Source: Tenrec ecaudatus (Eukaryota > Chordata > Mammalia > Afrosoricida > Tenrecidae). Taken from it: a DNA stretch of 64,000 nucleotides. The position numbers and the translations under genes are program-made. Where the stretch lies: positions 252,664,812 to 252,728,811 of the forward strand of contig NC_134531.1 of NCBI RefSeq assembly GCF_050624435.1, written 5' to 3'. Below the pieces are notes generated by a model. That model was not told where the DNA came from, ran no database searches, and saw nothing but the letters and a program-made list of their open reading frames with translations. The first letter of the stretch is position 1. Every line of letters begins with the position of its first letter. Shown here piece after piece: positions 24,261 to 34,695 of this stretch.

Positions 24261-24661
24261 AAAAAATAATTTTATTGGGGGATTGGACAATTGTTATCAC
24301 AATCCATACATACATTCATTGTGTGAAGCACATTTGCATATTTGTTGCCATCATCATTCTCAAAACATTCACTTTTGAATTGAGCCCCTGGTATCAGTTC
24401 CTAATTTCCCCCCTATCTTCTTCCTTTTTCTCTGAAAATCTATAAATCATTATTTTTTCATGTCTTATACTGACCAATGTCTCCCCTATCCACTTCGCTG
24501 TTTACAATTCCCCAGGGAAGAGGTTATATGTAGATCCTTGTAATAGGTTCCCCTTTCTACCCCACCTTCACTCCACACTCCCAATATCGCCACTCTCACC
24601 ATTGGTCCTGAAGGGGTTATCTGTCCTGGATTCCCCATGTATCCAGTTCCTATCTGACTGT
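24261..24661 (-). mobile_element. L1 3' UTR fragment, antisense, upstream of OR-1
   Basis: Antisense L1 terminus TTTTATTGGGGG followed by CAATCCATACATACATTC, ATCATCATTCTCAAAACATT, GAGGTTATATGTAGATCC and CACTCTCACCATTGGTCC. A likely target duplication is ACTAAATT (24253-24260) against ACTGAATT at the right edge. It carries the EBF-like palindrome described separately. Confidence 0.85.
24509..24518. promoter_or_regulatory. EBF/Olf-1-type palindrome upstream of OR-1
   Basis: TCCCCAGGGA matches the EBF (Olf-1) consensus TCCCNNGGGA at all fixed positions. It lies 936 bases upstream of the OR-1 start codon, inside an antisense L1 3' UTR. Most other copies of this L1 have an extra C and so lack the perfect spacing. 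OR promoters often carry EBF and Lhx2 sites. Function is only a possibility. Confidence 0.3.
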
Positions 24662-25189
24662 ACTGAATTTATAATTTACCCATTATGCTCTATGACAGAG
24701 CACTTTTTCTGAGATAAGTTGTAAATATATATTATATTTTGCCTTTATCGGAATACTTTGTATTTCTAACTCGTGTCTTTTATTCTTTTAATTGTGAGAT
24801 TTGGTTATAATATTCTAAAAACCATGACCATATTGTAAGATTTGAGAAACATCCATTTGTATCCTCTCCAGTTTGTTCCATAGTCTCCTACCATTCAGCA
24901 GATAGAAAACATTTACTGTCTGATTACACAGTCAAGCTAATTTTCTCTCTATTTACATTTGTTGGTGTTAAGTGGCCATCAGTTCATATTTCAGGAAGAA
25001 AAGCTTTGCTACTCTGAAGACCTCTGCATTTCTTGTTCATCATGTGTATTGTTTAGGATGGCACTTACAGTTTTCTGTCCCATATACAGCAAGAGCTCTT
25101 CTGCCTTAAGCTTTTATCCCATTTTCAGCTCTTTATCCCCCATCTCAGTGCCACACCCTCATTTCCATAAGCACTGACTGCCCTTTCTA

Positions 25190-25320
25190 TGGACTTACTG
25201 AGGTGAGTCAAAGCTGACTCATGGCTATGCTATGGGACAGAGTAGAGCTGTCCCACTGAGTGTCCAAGACTGTACGACTTCACATCAACAAACTGTCTTA
25301 CCTTTCTCCCTAGGAGCAGT
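25190..25320 (-). mobile_element. AfroSINE-type SINE fragment, antisense
   Basis: Shows GAGTCAAAGCTGACTCATGG, CTATGGGACAGAGTAGAGCTG and CCAAGACTGT in order, the antisense 3' half of an AfroSINE. The tRNA-like head is not recognisable. Confidence 0.7.
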
Positions 25321-27655
25321 CGTGGCTTGGATTTTCCCACTTTTTAGTTTAGATGTCCAATGTATACCCACTGCTCAATTCTCATGCTATTATCTCTTAG
25401 AAATAATTGTTTTTGATATAGGTTTTTGGAAATTTGGCCAAACATTCTTTCAACTTTTTATTTGAGGTGTAATTTGCACTTAATGAATATTATTTAATAG
25501 AGTTTCAATTCAATAACCAAGACTACGCTGATCTCCACTTCCTGAGTCTTAAGGATGTGTTATATATTCAACATAATCTAGAATTCCTAGTGTTTGATCT
25601 TTTATATGTACATATACAATTTCTTTACAGATTTTAAGCATTTGAGTTTATTTGTGGCTCAGATTTCTATTCAGGGAACTTTAAAATACTAAGGTAAGAA
25701 GGCAGAATTGCTTTGAATCTTGACTCTGTCCTGATCACCTGGAACAAACCTTTTTTGTGCTTTAACTATGAAAGTAAGTGATGTCTTTGACATCTGTAGA
25801 GGAAATAATTATGAACTTTGAAGAAGAGCCTACAAAGTAAACTAGTAAAGGTCTTTAAAAAAATCAGTTCTTTTAAAATTATTTGATTATACTTAAAAAT
25901 GCAAAAGTATATTCAACACAACATTTGTCAATCTAAGTTCAAGCTTACAATTTAATGATATTAACTATATTAATAATGTGAAATATTTTCTATTATATTT
26001 GCTTCCTTGAAAATTATCAGATTTTCTGTATTACAGGACAATAACTGTGAAATAATACATTAAGTGAAGCTTGCCTTTATATTTTAATTTTCTAAACTTT
26101 AAAAAGAGAAAAGAATTAATATTTTGAGAATTCTTAAACAAATTTTGTTTTGTCTAAAAAGGTTATATCTCTGATTTTCTATTCATAGCAGTAACACATC
26201 ATAGTCATGTAAATTCTATGGTTACAATGGATTTAATTTTTTATAATATTAAAAGTAAATTTTTGGTAAGCATCAAAGCAAAGAAACTGACTAAACATTT
26301 TACCAACATGTCTAAAGTGTTAAATGTAAACCATCGAATTAAACAACTGAATTAGATATAACTTTAAATTAATATACCTGAATTATTTAATAGAATTATT
26401 TTGTATTTCTACCTGTATGTTTTCTAACTCTACCTTATATAGAAAGTCTGAAAAAATTATAATAGTGTATCTCATCCTAGCTCCCCAAGTTTTCAACTTA
26501 CACAGATGCTAAGAAATAACTAATAAATTGAAATCTAAGAACAGCATAATAATAAATTCTGAAATATAAAATATTTATGAACGTCAACAATAAAAGAAAA
26601 ATCAATGAGAATAATTCCCTTACCCGAATATCTCTATGATGTGTTTGTAATAGATTGTTACTGTTAGGACTAATCAAAGTTCTGCATATAAATTTTGGTC
26701 TCTAAAACATTTGGGATTAAACAAACAAACATCAAGGTGACTACTAATAGGTCAGTGACTCTAATTATAGTGCAAACTTCATTTTACATCCGAACCTAAG
26801 GGACTTGAACTTACAGCAATGCATTTCTGTGGGGAGAGTCAGTCTTCAGGACACCAAAATTGTGTGGCATTAATTAAAGATGCTTTGTGAGTCACTTTGG
26901 TTAAAAAAAATGACCCTCACTGAAACCTGTAGATAGTGCTCATGCTGCTGATTCTTGTCTTAAGAAGCACTCTAATACAATCATTAACATATGGAATTAA
27001 TAGGGGAGGAACTTTTTCTCATTTGTTCATTATTATAGACTGAACACCTTGATTATGTGCCCAATTAATGTTTGTTGAATGAATAATTTTTAAGAAGCCT
27101 GACAATCCCATTCTCAAGAAGGTTTAATAGTGCTGCACTATTTTCTAAACCAAATTCCTTTTCCATGTTTTAATGATTCAGACACTACACACTCCACTTG
27201 GCTCTTGTCTCCCTTGCTTTCTTCCTCTCAGTTGAGGACAGTTGGCCATGAACATCACCTCACTGCCCTTCTGTGCACTCAGGTGTACTTTGGCTCAATG
27301 AATTGGTGTGCGATTTTCCTTAACTAACACCCTTGCTTATTCCTCTTTGCATTCTATTCCTGCCCCACTTTGAGCTCCTTCTTATCTCTCTATGAGGACT
27401 TTTGAGACTATGTACCTTTGGGGTGGCATTAAATAACCAAATGGACAGAATAATTTAGCTCAAATCCTCCAGCTGATATTATAGATCAGATCACCCAGCT
27501 TTGTCCTTTGCTACTCCATTGCTGGATAAGGGCATATGAACAATTGGAAATACAGTGGCTGGGATTGAGGGTATGTCTGTAAACAAGGCCCTACTTTTCA
27601 AAGCTACTCTAATCTCCTTCACTAAAAAAATATCCAACTTGACAGTGAAAGAGAT
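25321..27655. other. No gene seen; AT-rich intergenic sequence
   Basis: More than 2.3 kb upstream of OR-1 with strong AT richness between about 25850 and 26650. No long frame, recognisable domain or clear repeat was found. Part of it could hold the OR-1 promoter and non-coding exons. Confidence 0.4.
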
Positions 27656-27668
27656 CAATGTGGAATTC

Positions 27669-29217
27669 TTTTTTAAAAAAAATCATTTTATTGAGGGCTT
27701 GTACAACTCTTATCCCAATCCATCCAGCCATCCATTGTGTCAAACACATTTCTACATTTGCTGCTATCATCATTCTCAAAACATTTGCTTGCTACTTGAG
27801 GCCTCGATATCAGCTCCTCATTTTCTCCCCTCTGTTCCTGCTTCCCCACCCTTGATAATTTATAAATTATTATTATTTTGTCTTATCCTACCCTGTCTGA
27901 CATCTTTCTTCAACCACTTTTCTGTAGTCTGTCCCCCAGGGAGGGGTTATATGTAGATCCTTGTAATCGGTTCCCACTTTCTACCCCACCTTCTCTCCCC
28001 CCTCCTATATCGCCACTCTCACCACTGGTCCTGAAGGGATCATTTGTCCTGGATTTCCCGTGTTTTTGGTTCCCACCTGTACCAGTGTACATCCTCTGAT
28101 CTAGCCAGATTTGTAAGGAAGAATTAGGATCATAATAGTGGAGGGGAGGTGGTACTTAAGAACTAGAGGAAAATTTTGTGTTTCATCCTTGCTGCCCTGC
28201 ACCCTGACTGGCTCCTCTCCTCCCGGCAACCGTTCTGTAAGGGGATCTCCGGTGAGCTACAGATGGGTTTGGGTCTCCGCCCTGCACTCCCCCTTATTAA
28301 AAATGATAGGATTCTTTTTTTTCTTTGATGCCTCCTACCTGATCCCTTTGACACCTCGTGATCATTCAGGCTGGTGTGCTTCATCCATGTGGGTTTTGTT
28401 GCTTCTGAGATAGATAGCCATTTGTTTACCTTTAAGCATTTAAGACCCCAGACACTATATCTTTTGATAGCCGGCCAACATCAGCTTTCTTCACATTTGC
28501 TTATGCACACATTTGTCTTCAGTGATCATATCAGGAAGGTAGGCACACACTGATATGATTTTTTTTCTTCTTTGATGTCTGACACCTGGTCCCTCCTACA
28601 CCTATGGTCACACAGGCTGGTGTGCTTTTCCATGTTGGCTTTGTTGCTTCTGAGCTAGATGGCTGCTTGTTTACCTTCAAGTCTTTAATATCGCAGACAC
28701 TATATCTTTTGCTAGCTGGGCACCATTAGCCTTTCTTCACCACATTTGCGAATGCACACATTTGTATTCAGCGTTCGTGTTGGGAAGGTGTGCATCATGG
28801 ACAACAATTTAATAAAACAAAATATTCTTGCATTAAGTAAGTACTTGAGTCGAGATCCAATGTCCATTTGTTGCCTTAATACTAAACTTATAAATATATG
28901 CACGTAGATCTATTTCCTCACCCTCCTCTATAAATATATTTACATATGTACATGTCTGTATTTAGACCTCTATAAATGCCCTTTGCCTCTGAGTTCTTTC
29001 TTCTAATTCCTTTTACTTTCCTCTTGTCCCACTATCATGTTCAGCCTTCATTGGGTTTCAGTAATTACTCTTGGTTACATTGCCCTTACTGAATCCCTAC
29101 CGGGCCTCACACACCCTCCTTGCCACTAATTTTTGATTCACTTGTTCCTCCCTCATCCCTGGGTTTGTCAACTCCACCTCCTTTCTCCTGCCGCTTCCTC
29201 TACCATGTGGCCCCCAG
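27669..29217 (-). mobile_element. L1 3' UTR, antisense, with imperfect target duplication
   Basis: From TTTTTTTAAAAAAAATC and TTTTATTGAGGGC through the standard antisense landmarks to ACCTCCTTTCTCCTGCCGC. Both 247-bp units are present (around 28290-28530 and 28550-28790). CAATGTGGAATTC (27656-27668) and CAATGTGAAATTG (29218-29230) flank it. It is a 5'-truncated insertion with no coding sequence. Confidence 0.88.
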
Positions 29218-29499
29218 CAATGTGAAATTGTTAATATGACAACATGGCTGAAGCAGAGCAATCAGGTACTTGGTAGCAAGTACCCTTTTTAACTGGAAAA
29301 CAGGTTAAACATGTTCAACTTTTTAACTTGAAAACAAGTAAAAAATCCCTTTTTAACTTAAAAACACTAGAAATTCACCTTGACTTTAATTGCTACCCAA
29401 TACAAGTATGAACTATCTTGTCTTGTCAAGAAAATCTCAGGCATAACCATAGGCTGAAGGCTACTAGACTGGTTCATGACACTGTAGGAGACCAAAACC

Positions 29500-30060
29500 C
29501 TACTTCATCGCAAAGCAGGTATGGCATATCACAATTAGTGTACTAGCGGTCTTATATATCACATTATCGAAAAACTGATGACTTAATACATTGAAAATGC
29601 AATTAAGGAATGATCTTGGAGTTGATGCAATATGAGTATACATCATAAAACGTTCACTATTATATAACTCAATGTGTTCAATTGTATGCTTATTTGGGCC
29701 ATATTTACTGAATCCTAGAACTTCTTAAGTAACTTATTCAGGGAAATTTGCATGTATTGACAAGATTTGAACTGTAGTGATCCTGACGTCCTGGATCTCA
29801 GAGTAAAAATGCTTTTATTAGAGAGCACAGAATCTTATATTTAAATCTATGCTTGCCACTCATTTATTTAGCGTTTTGCACTGAGTGACCAGAGGCAAGG
29901 AAGAAGTTATAAGACTCACAGGTGACTTTGATCATGAAGAAGAGGGATGGCATCTGGGATAAATGTAATCAGCATTCAGATGATCCGTCAGACGTCTCGG
30001 GATGCTGCTGTACAGTTCGACAATAACGGATAGGTGCTAAGAACCAGAGTTTGAAAAGGG
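29500..30060. repeat. Older diverged duplicate of about 5240-6180
   Basis: The partner of the block described at 5240, without the SINE. Best shared words are CTTAATACATTGA, CTCAGAGTAAAAATGCTTTTATTAG and TTGATCATGAAGAAGAGG. Outside these words the alignment is patchy, so the edges are approximate. Confidence 0.55.
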
Positions 30061-30304
30061 GGTCTTCACCAAGAATGTAGACCCTTAGGGATCTGACTTC
30101 TGTGTCATCCCACCAGGGTAGCCTTCAACACCAGCAGATGTATTTATTAGGTAAGGGGGATGGACACCCAGAGATGGGAAGGATATGAATATTGGTCTCC
30201 AGAACAATTTCAACAAGTGAAACTGTAGGTTATCCCACTGATTTTTATCATTTAAGATTCTTAAGTAAAAACAAAAGTAGCAAAACTAAAGCCATAGAAG
30301 AGTT

Positions 30305-31528
30305 GTTTCCCACTAAGGGTGTGCAGCAGAACAGCAAGATGAACAGAGCAAGGAAGTCCCCAGGGAATACCAAAATTGGGGGCCAGTGTGTGGCACCCCA
30401 TAATTTTGACTTGAAAATACTCCTAAAGCTCAACAAACAGACCTTGAACTATTTAAATGCTCTTTTTTGGGGTCGTTGGTTTTGTTGTTATTGTTTGGTT
30501 TGGTTTGATTGCTTTGTTTTCCTGTCTTGTTTTTTGTGTGCATAGTATTATCTCTGGAGGTCTGTTGTACATGAGCTGGACAAGAACAACTGAGACATGA
30601 GACTGAAAGAAATAGAAAAGTTTATTAACACAAAAAGGAAAAGAACCTGTGCAGGGACCAGCAGCCTGAAAAAAATGGCTCTCCAATCCCCCCTGCTTAC
30701 ACACTTCGGTTTTTATAAGGTTTCATTAAACTGCTGAGCTGTGCAAGGAAGCTAGTACAGAAGCAGAACTTGCGGTTAAGCAGCACAATCGAGCAAGCAG
30801 ACTTTGCGGTTGCACAATTTCCTGGTACAGGATAGTCTTTTGCTGGTTTTAGGAACAAGGGGCTATTTGGTTCTTTTTTTGTGTGTGTGGAAAATGCTAT
30901 AAGGCCTGTGGTTGCACTTTAGGACTGGTGCAGAATGATTGCTTAATATAAAAGGGCTTTATTTAGGCTAACTATTACAGGACTATCTAGATAAGTTAGT
31001 TGGGATAAACAGTCTTGAAGAGAAAACAAGGCTGACAGTTCTGGGGGACATGGGAGAGGGGGAGGTAAGGGAAAGGAAGTGGGTATTAACAAACCCAGGT
31101 ACAAGGGAACAAGTGTTCCAAAATTAATGGCCAGAAGGGTGTAGGAGGCTTGGTAGGGATTCATCATTGGCAATGTAACCAAGAGAAATTAGTGAAACCC
31201 AAATGAAGGCAGAGCATGATAGTGGGAGAGGAGGAAAAGAAAAGGAACTAGAGGAAAGAAGTAGGAGGCAAAGGGCATTTATAGAGGACTACATACAGGC
31301 ATGTGCATATGTAAATATATTTATGTAGGATGATAGGGAAATAGATCTAGGTGCATGTATTTATGGGTTTAGTATTAAGGAAGCACATGGACATTGGACC
31401 TCAGCTCATGTACTTACTCGATGCAAGAACACTTTGTTCTATTAAATTGGCATTCCATGATGCACACCTTCCAGACATGTTTGCTGAATAAAATTGTGAG
31501 CATAAGCAAATGTGGTGAAGAAAGCTGA
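30305..31528 (+). mobile_element. L1 3' UTR fragment, split by a solo LTR and cut by a younger L1
   Basis: Sense L1 3' UTR beginning near the CCACTAAGGGTGTGCAGC word (compare 16104) and running to GTGGTGAAGAAAGCTGA. It is interrupted at 30563-30979 by an LTR. At 31528 it stops abruptly within a 247-bp unit and a 5'-complete L1 begins. The missing remainder was not found after that L1. Confidence 0.8.
30563..30979 (-). mobile_element. Solo LTR of an endogenous retrovirus, antisense
   Basis: About 417 bp with TG...CA ends (TGTTGTACATG at left, CTATTACA at right). On the minus strand it has a TATA-like CTTATAAAAACC near 30710 and an AATAAA signal near 30620 in the expected order. Flanking GGTC and GGAC look like a 4-bp target duplication, each copy one base changed from the L1 target GATC. 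A 4-bp duplication suits a gammaretrovirus-like (ERV1) element. No internal retroviral sequence remains, so it arose by LTR-LTR recombination. Confidence 0.72.
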
Positions 31529-31542
31529 GGGAAGGAGGGGAG

Positions 31543-31554
31543 AAAATGGCGACC
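31543..31554 (+). promoter_or_regulatory. YY1-like motif at the L1 5' end
   Basis: AAAATGGCGACC matches the YY1 core ATGGCG and lies about 15 bases from the apparent L1 start. Human L1 has a YY1 site at nearly the same place, where it sets the transcription start. The functional reading is by analogy. Confidence 0.5.
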
Positions 31555-31724
31555 AGATAGCACTCATCTGTCTAGAGGTCCTGCTGCCATACCAGAAAAA
31601 TTGGGAGGTAAGGTGAAGGAACCGGGAGGTGGAGTCCTGAAATTAGAACTAGGGTACCAGGGTTTCTCCTGAACCCCCTTTAGTGCGGTATTTCCACTCA
31701 CAAAGCAAACTAAGATCTCTCTAA

Positions 31725-32340
31725 TGTGCTCTAGCTTTGGGGAGCCTGCAGGCGCCAGCTGTGCCCTTGACAGAGCAGTGATGTCTGCAGGTGTAAAGTC
31801 TCTCTCTTCCGGTCTAGGTTTCTGCCTCGGTCCTTGGCTCTGCTGGAGAAAGATTTCACGCGGAAGCAGGGCTTGTAATCCAAGTGAATTTAATGAAATT
31901 TCAAAGAAGCATCAGGTTTTACGCGGCACCCATAGGATTCCTTTGACCATGCAGACTGGCAGAGACTGCTCCAGGACACGCAAGGATCTCTCCCCTCCCA
32001 CGAAGATGACCAGACCACACAAGCAAGACCCTCTCCCTTTTGGTTCCTGCCTTTTTAAGGGTTCCAGGGGGAGGCGTAGTAAAGACCCCAGGTCGATCCC
32101 ATTGGCTGAATTGTATTCACCTGGTCCAGGTGGGCTGCTCCAGGTGTACCGCCCATCTGTGCCCACTGGCGGGAAAATCCAGCTTTGTCCTTTGCTGGCT
32201 CTCCTGGGGGTGCGTAAATGGACTTCCCAATTCCCTAAGCTAAGCTGCCTAACACAGGCAGATGGCAGAGAGGGGACAGACCCCAGACATGAGGGAAATC
32301 CACTCCGGAGCTCTCTGCGTGGTTGGCTGTCTTGAGCTCA
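31725..32340 (-). mobile_element. Probable LTR in the L1 5' UTR, antisense
   Basis: A GC-richer block whose minus strand carries, in LTR order, a CCAAT box (revcomp of CCCATTGGCTG near 32098), a weak TATA-like TTAAAAAGG (near 32053) and an ATTAAA signal (near 31893). Edges are approximate and no target duplication was found. It could instead be native L1 5' UTR. The 203-codon open frame that overlaps it has no protein-like features. Confidence 0.4.
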
Positions 32341-32827
32341 CTCCCAGGGGAGTTAAGGTGGATAGCCATAATTTAGAGCAAAGTAAAAAAGACATTATTA
32401 CCTTAAGAAGATCGTGATGTGGGACAAAATAGGAGGAGAGTCAGGAGTCCAGGGAGCAAACCTAGCTCCAATTGGCAGAGAAGGAAAAAGCCCCATTAAT
32501 AAGCTGGATTTCCCGCTTTGGGGGTCAGCCTGACTGCCCCCAAATTGGAGCACATCGCAAGCAAAAAACAAACAAACAACAAAAAAACCAAGGGTGAAAT
32601 ATATATTATTGGTTTAAAACTACTCAAACCCAGAGCTATTTACTCATCTCCAAGGAGCACATAGGCAGAGGTCATTAACATAAATCAGCACAAGAAGCAA
32701 CCTAGCTAAGGAATGCCAGAACTCAGCTGCAGGGCCTAGTGGCTTTTAGCATAACGAAGACCTGTTGTAGCAAAAGTCAGCTTTAAACAGCAAGAGCTGC
32801 TGCCCAGTGACTGTGAGAGACAATTTT

Positions 32828-34695
32828 AAAAAAGCGTTTGTAAATCATTTTATTAGGGACTCATACAACTCTCATCACAATCCATACATATACATACATG
32901 AATTGTATAAAGCACATCTGTACATTATTTTCCCTAATTATTTTCAAGCATTTGCTATCCACTTAATCCCTTTGCATCAAGTTCTCTTTTTCCCCTCCCT
33001 CCCTGCTTCCCCCTACCTTATAAGCCCTTGATAATTTATAGATTATTATTTTGTCATACCTTTGCGTTTCCAGCATCTCCCTTCACCCCTTTTCTGTTGT
33101 CCATCCCGTAGGGAGGAGGTCACATGTAGATCCTTGTAATCGGTTCCCCCTTTCCAACCCACTCACCCTCTACCCTCTCAGTATCACCCCTCACACCCCT
33201 GGTCCTGAAGGTATCACCCACGCTGGATTCCCTGTGCCTCCAGTTCGTATCTGCACCAATGTACAACCTCTGCTCTATCCAGACTTGCAAGGTAGAATTC
33301 GGTTCATGGAAGTGAGGGGGGAGGGGCGGGAAGCATTTAGGAACTGGAGGAAAGCTGTATTCTTCATTGGTGCTAAATCACACCCTGACTGAATCATTTT
33401 CCTCTTCTAGACCCCTCTGTGAGGGGATCTCCAGTGGCCGACAAATGGGCTTTGGGTCTCCACTCTGCACTTGCCCCTTCATTCACTATTTTAAGATTTT
33501 TTTTTTGATGAGGCCTTACACCTGATCCCTTTGACACCTGTGGTCACACAGGCTGGTGTGCTTCTTCCATGTGGACCTTGTTGATTCTGAACTAGATGGT
33601 GGCTTGTTCACCGTCAAGCCTTTAAGACCCCAGACACTACCTCTTTTGATAGCCAGGCACCATCAGCTTTCTTCGCCACATTTGCTTATGCACCCATTTG
33701 TCCTCAGCAATCATATCATGAAGGTGTACACCCAATGATATGATTTTTTTGTTCTTTGATGCCTGATAACTGATACCTTTGGGACCACGTGATCACACAG
33801 GCTGGTGAGTTCTTCCACATGGGCTTTGTTGCTTATGAGCTAGATGGCCGCTTGTTTATCTTCAAGCCTTTAAGACCCCAGACGCTATCTCTTTTGATAG
33901 CCAAGCACCACCAGCTTTCTTCACCACATTTACTTGTTCACCGGCTTTGGCTTCAACAGTTGTGTCGGGAGGGTGAGCATCAAAGAATGCCAATTTAATA
34001 GAATAAAGTATTCATTCATTGAGGGAGTGCTTGAGTAGAGGCCCAAGGTCCTTCCACCACCTTAATACTAAACCTATAAATATAGGCACATAGATCCATT
34101 TCCCCATCCATATATATTTGCATGTACATGTCTAGACCTCTATGAATGCCCTTTGCCTCCTACCTCTTTCCTCTATTTCCCTTGAACTTCCTCCTGTCCC
34201 ACTAGCATGCTCCATCCCCATCTGGGTTACAGCTATACCTCTTCTTTATGCTACCTTACCCTTGATCATTCCCTACCAGGCCTGCAACTCCCCCCTCACC
34301 ACCAATTTGGATCACATGTTGTTCCCTTGTCCCTGGGTTAGTTAACACCACTTTCTTACCTCCCACCTTGCCCTATCCCAAGTCCCCCCGGAACTGTCGG
34401 CCCATTGTTTTTCCTCCAGATAGTTCATCCAGCCTATGTTATTTAGACAGACCTGTGGAGATAATAACATGCACAAAAACAAGACAGAGGAAAACTAAGC
34501 AACAGTATACAACAAAACAACAACAAAACTCTGACAAAGAACAAAACAAAACACATCAAGAAAGAAAAGCTTGTAGTTAGTTCAAGGATCATTTGTTGGC
34601 CTTTAGGAGTGTTTTCTAGTCCAGTCTATTGTGTCTCTAGTGCTGTCCCCTGTAACAACATTGGTCACTGAGGGGCGTTATGTCTCATGGTGAGG
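32828..34695 (-). mobile_element. L1 3' UTR, antisense, inserted in the 5' UTR of L1-1
   Basis: Antisense L1 3' UTR from AAAAAAGCGTTTG and TTTTATTAGGGACTC to TTGGTCACTGAGGGGCG. TGTGAGAGACAATTTT (32812-32827) and TGTGAGAGAGAATTT (34696-34710) are the target duplication, and L1-1 5' UTR sequence resumes after it. Both 247-bp units are present (about 33480-33720 and 33730-33960). Confidence 0.88.

Noticed and set aside
31724-32335. 203-codon open frame on the plus strand, the longest after the ORs
   Set aside because: It overlaps an antisense LTR-like block within an L1 5' UTR, has no domain or signal features, and its composition follows the GC-richer DNA.
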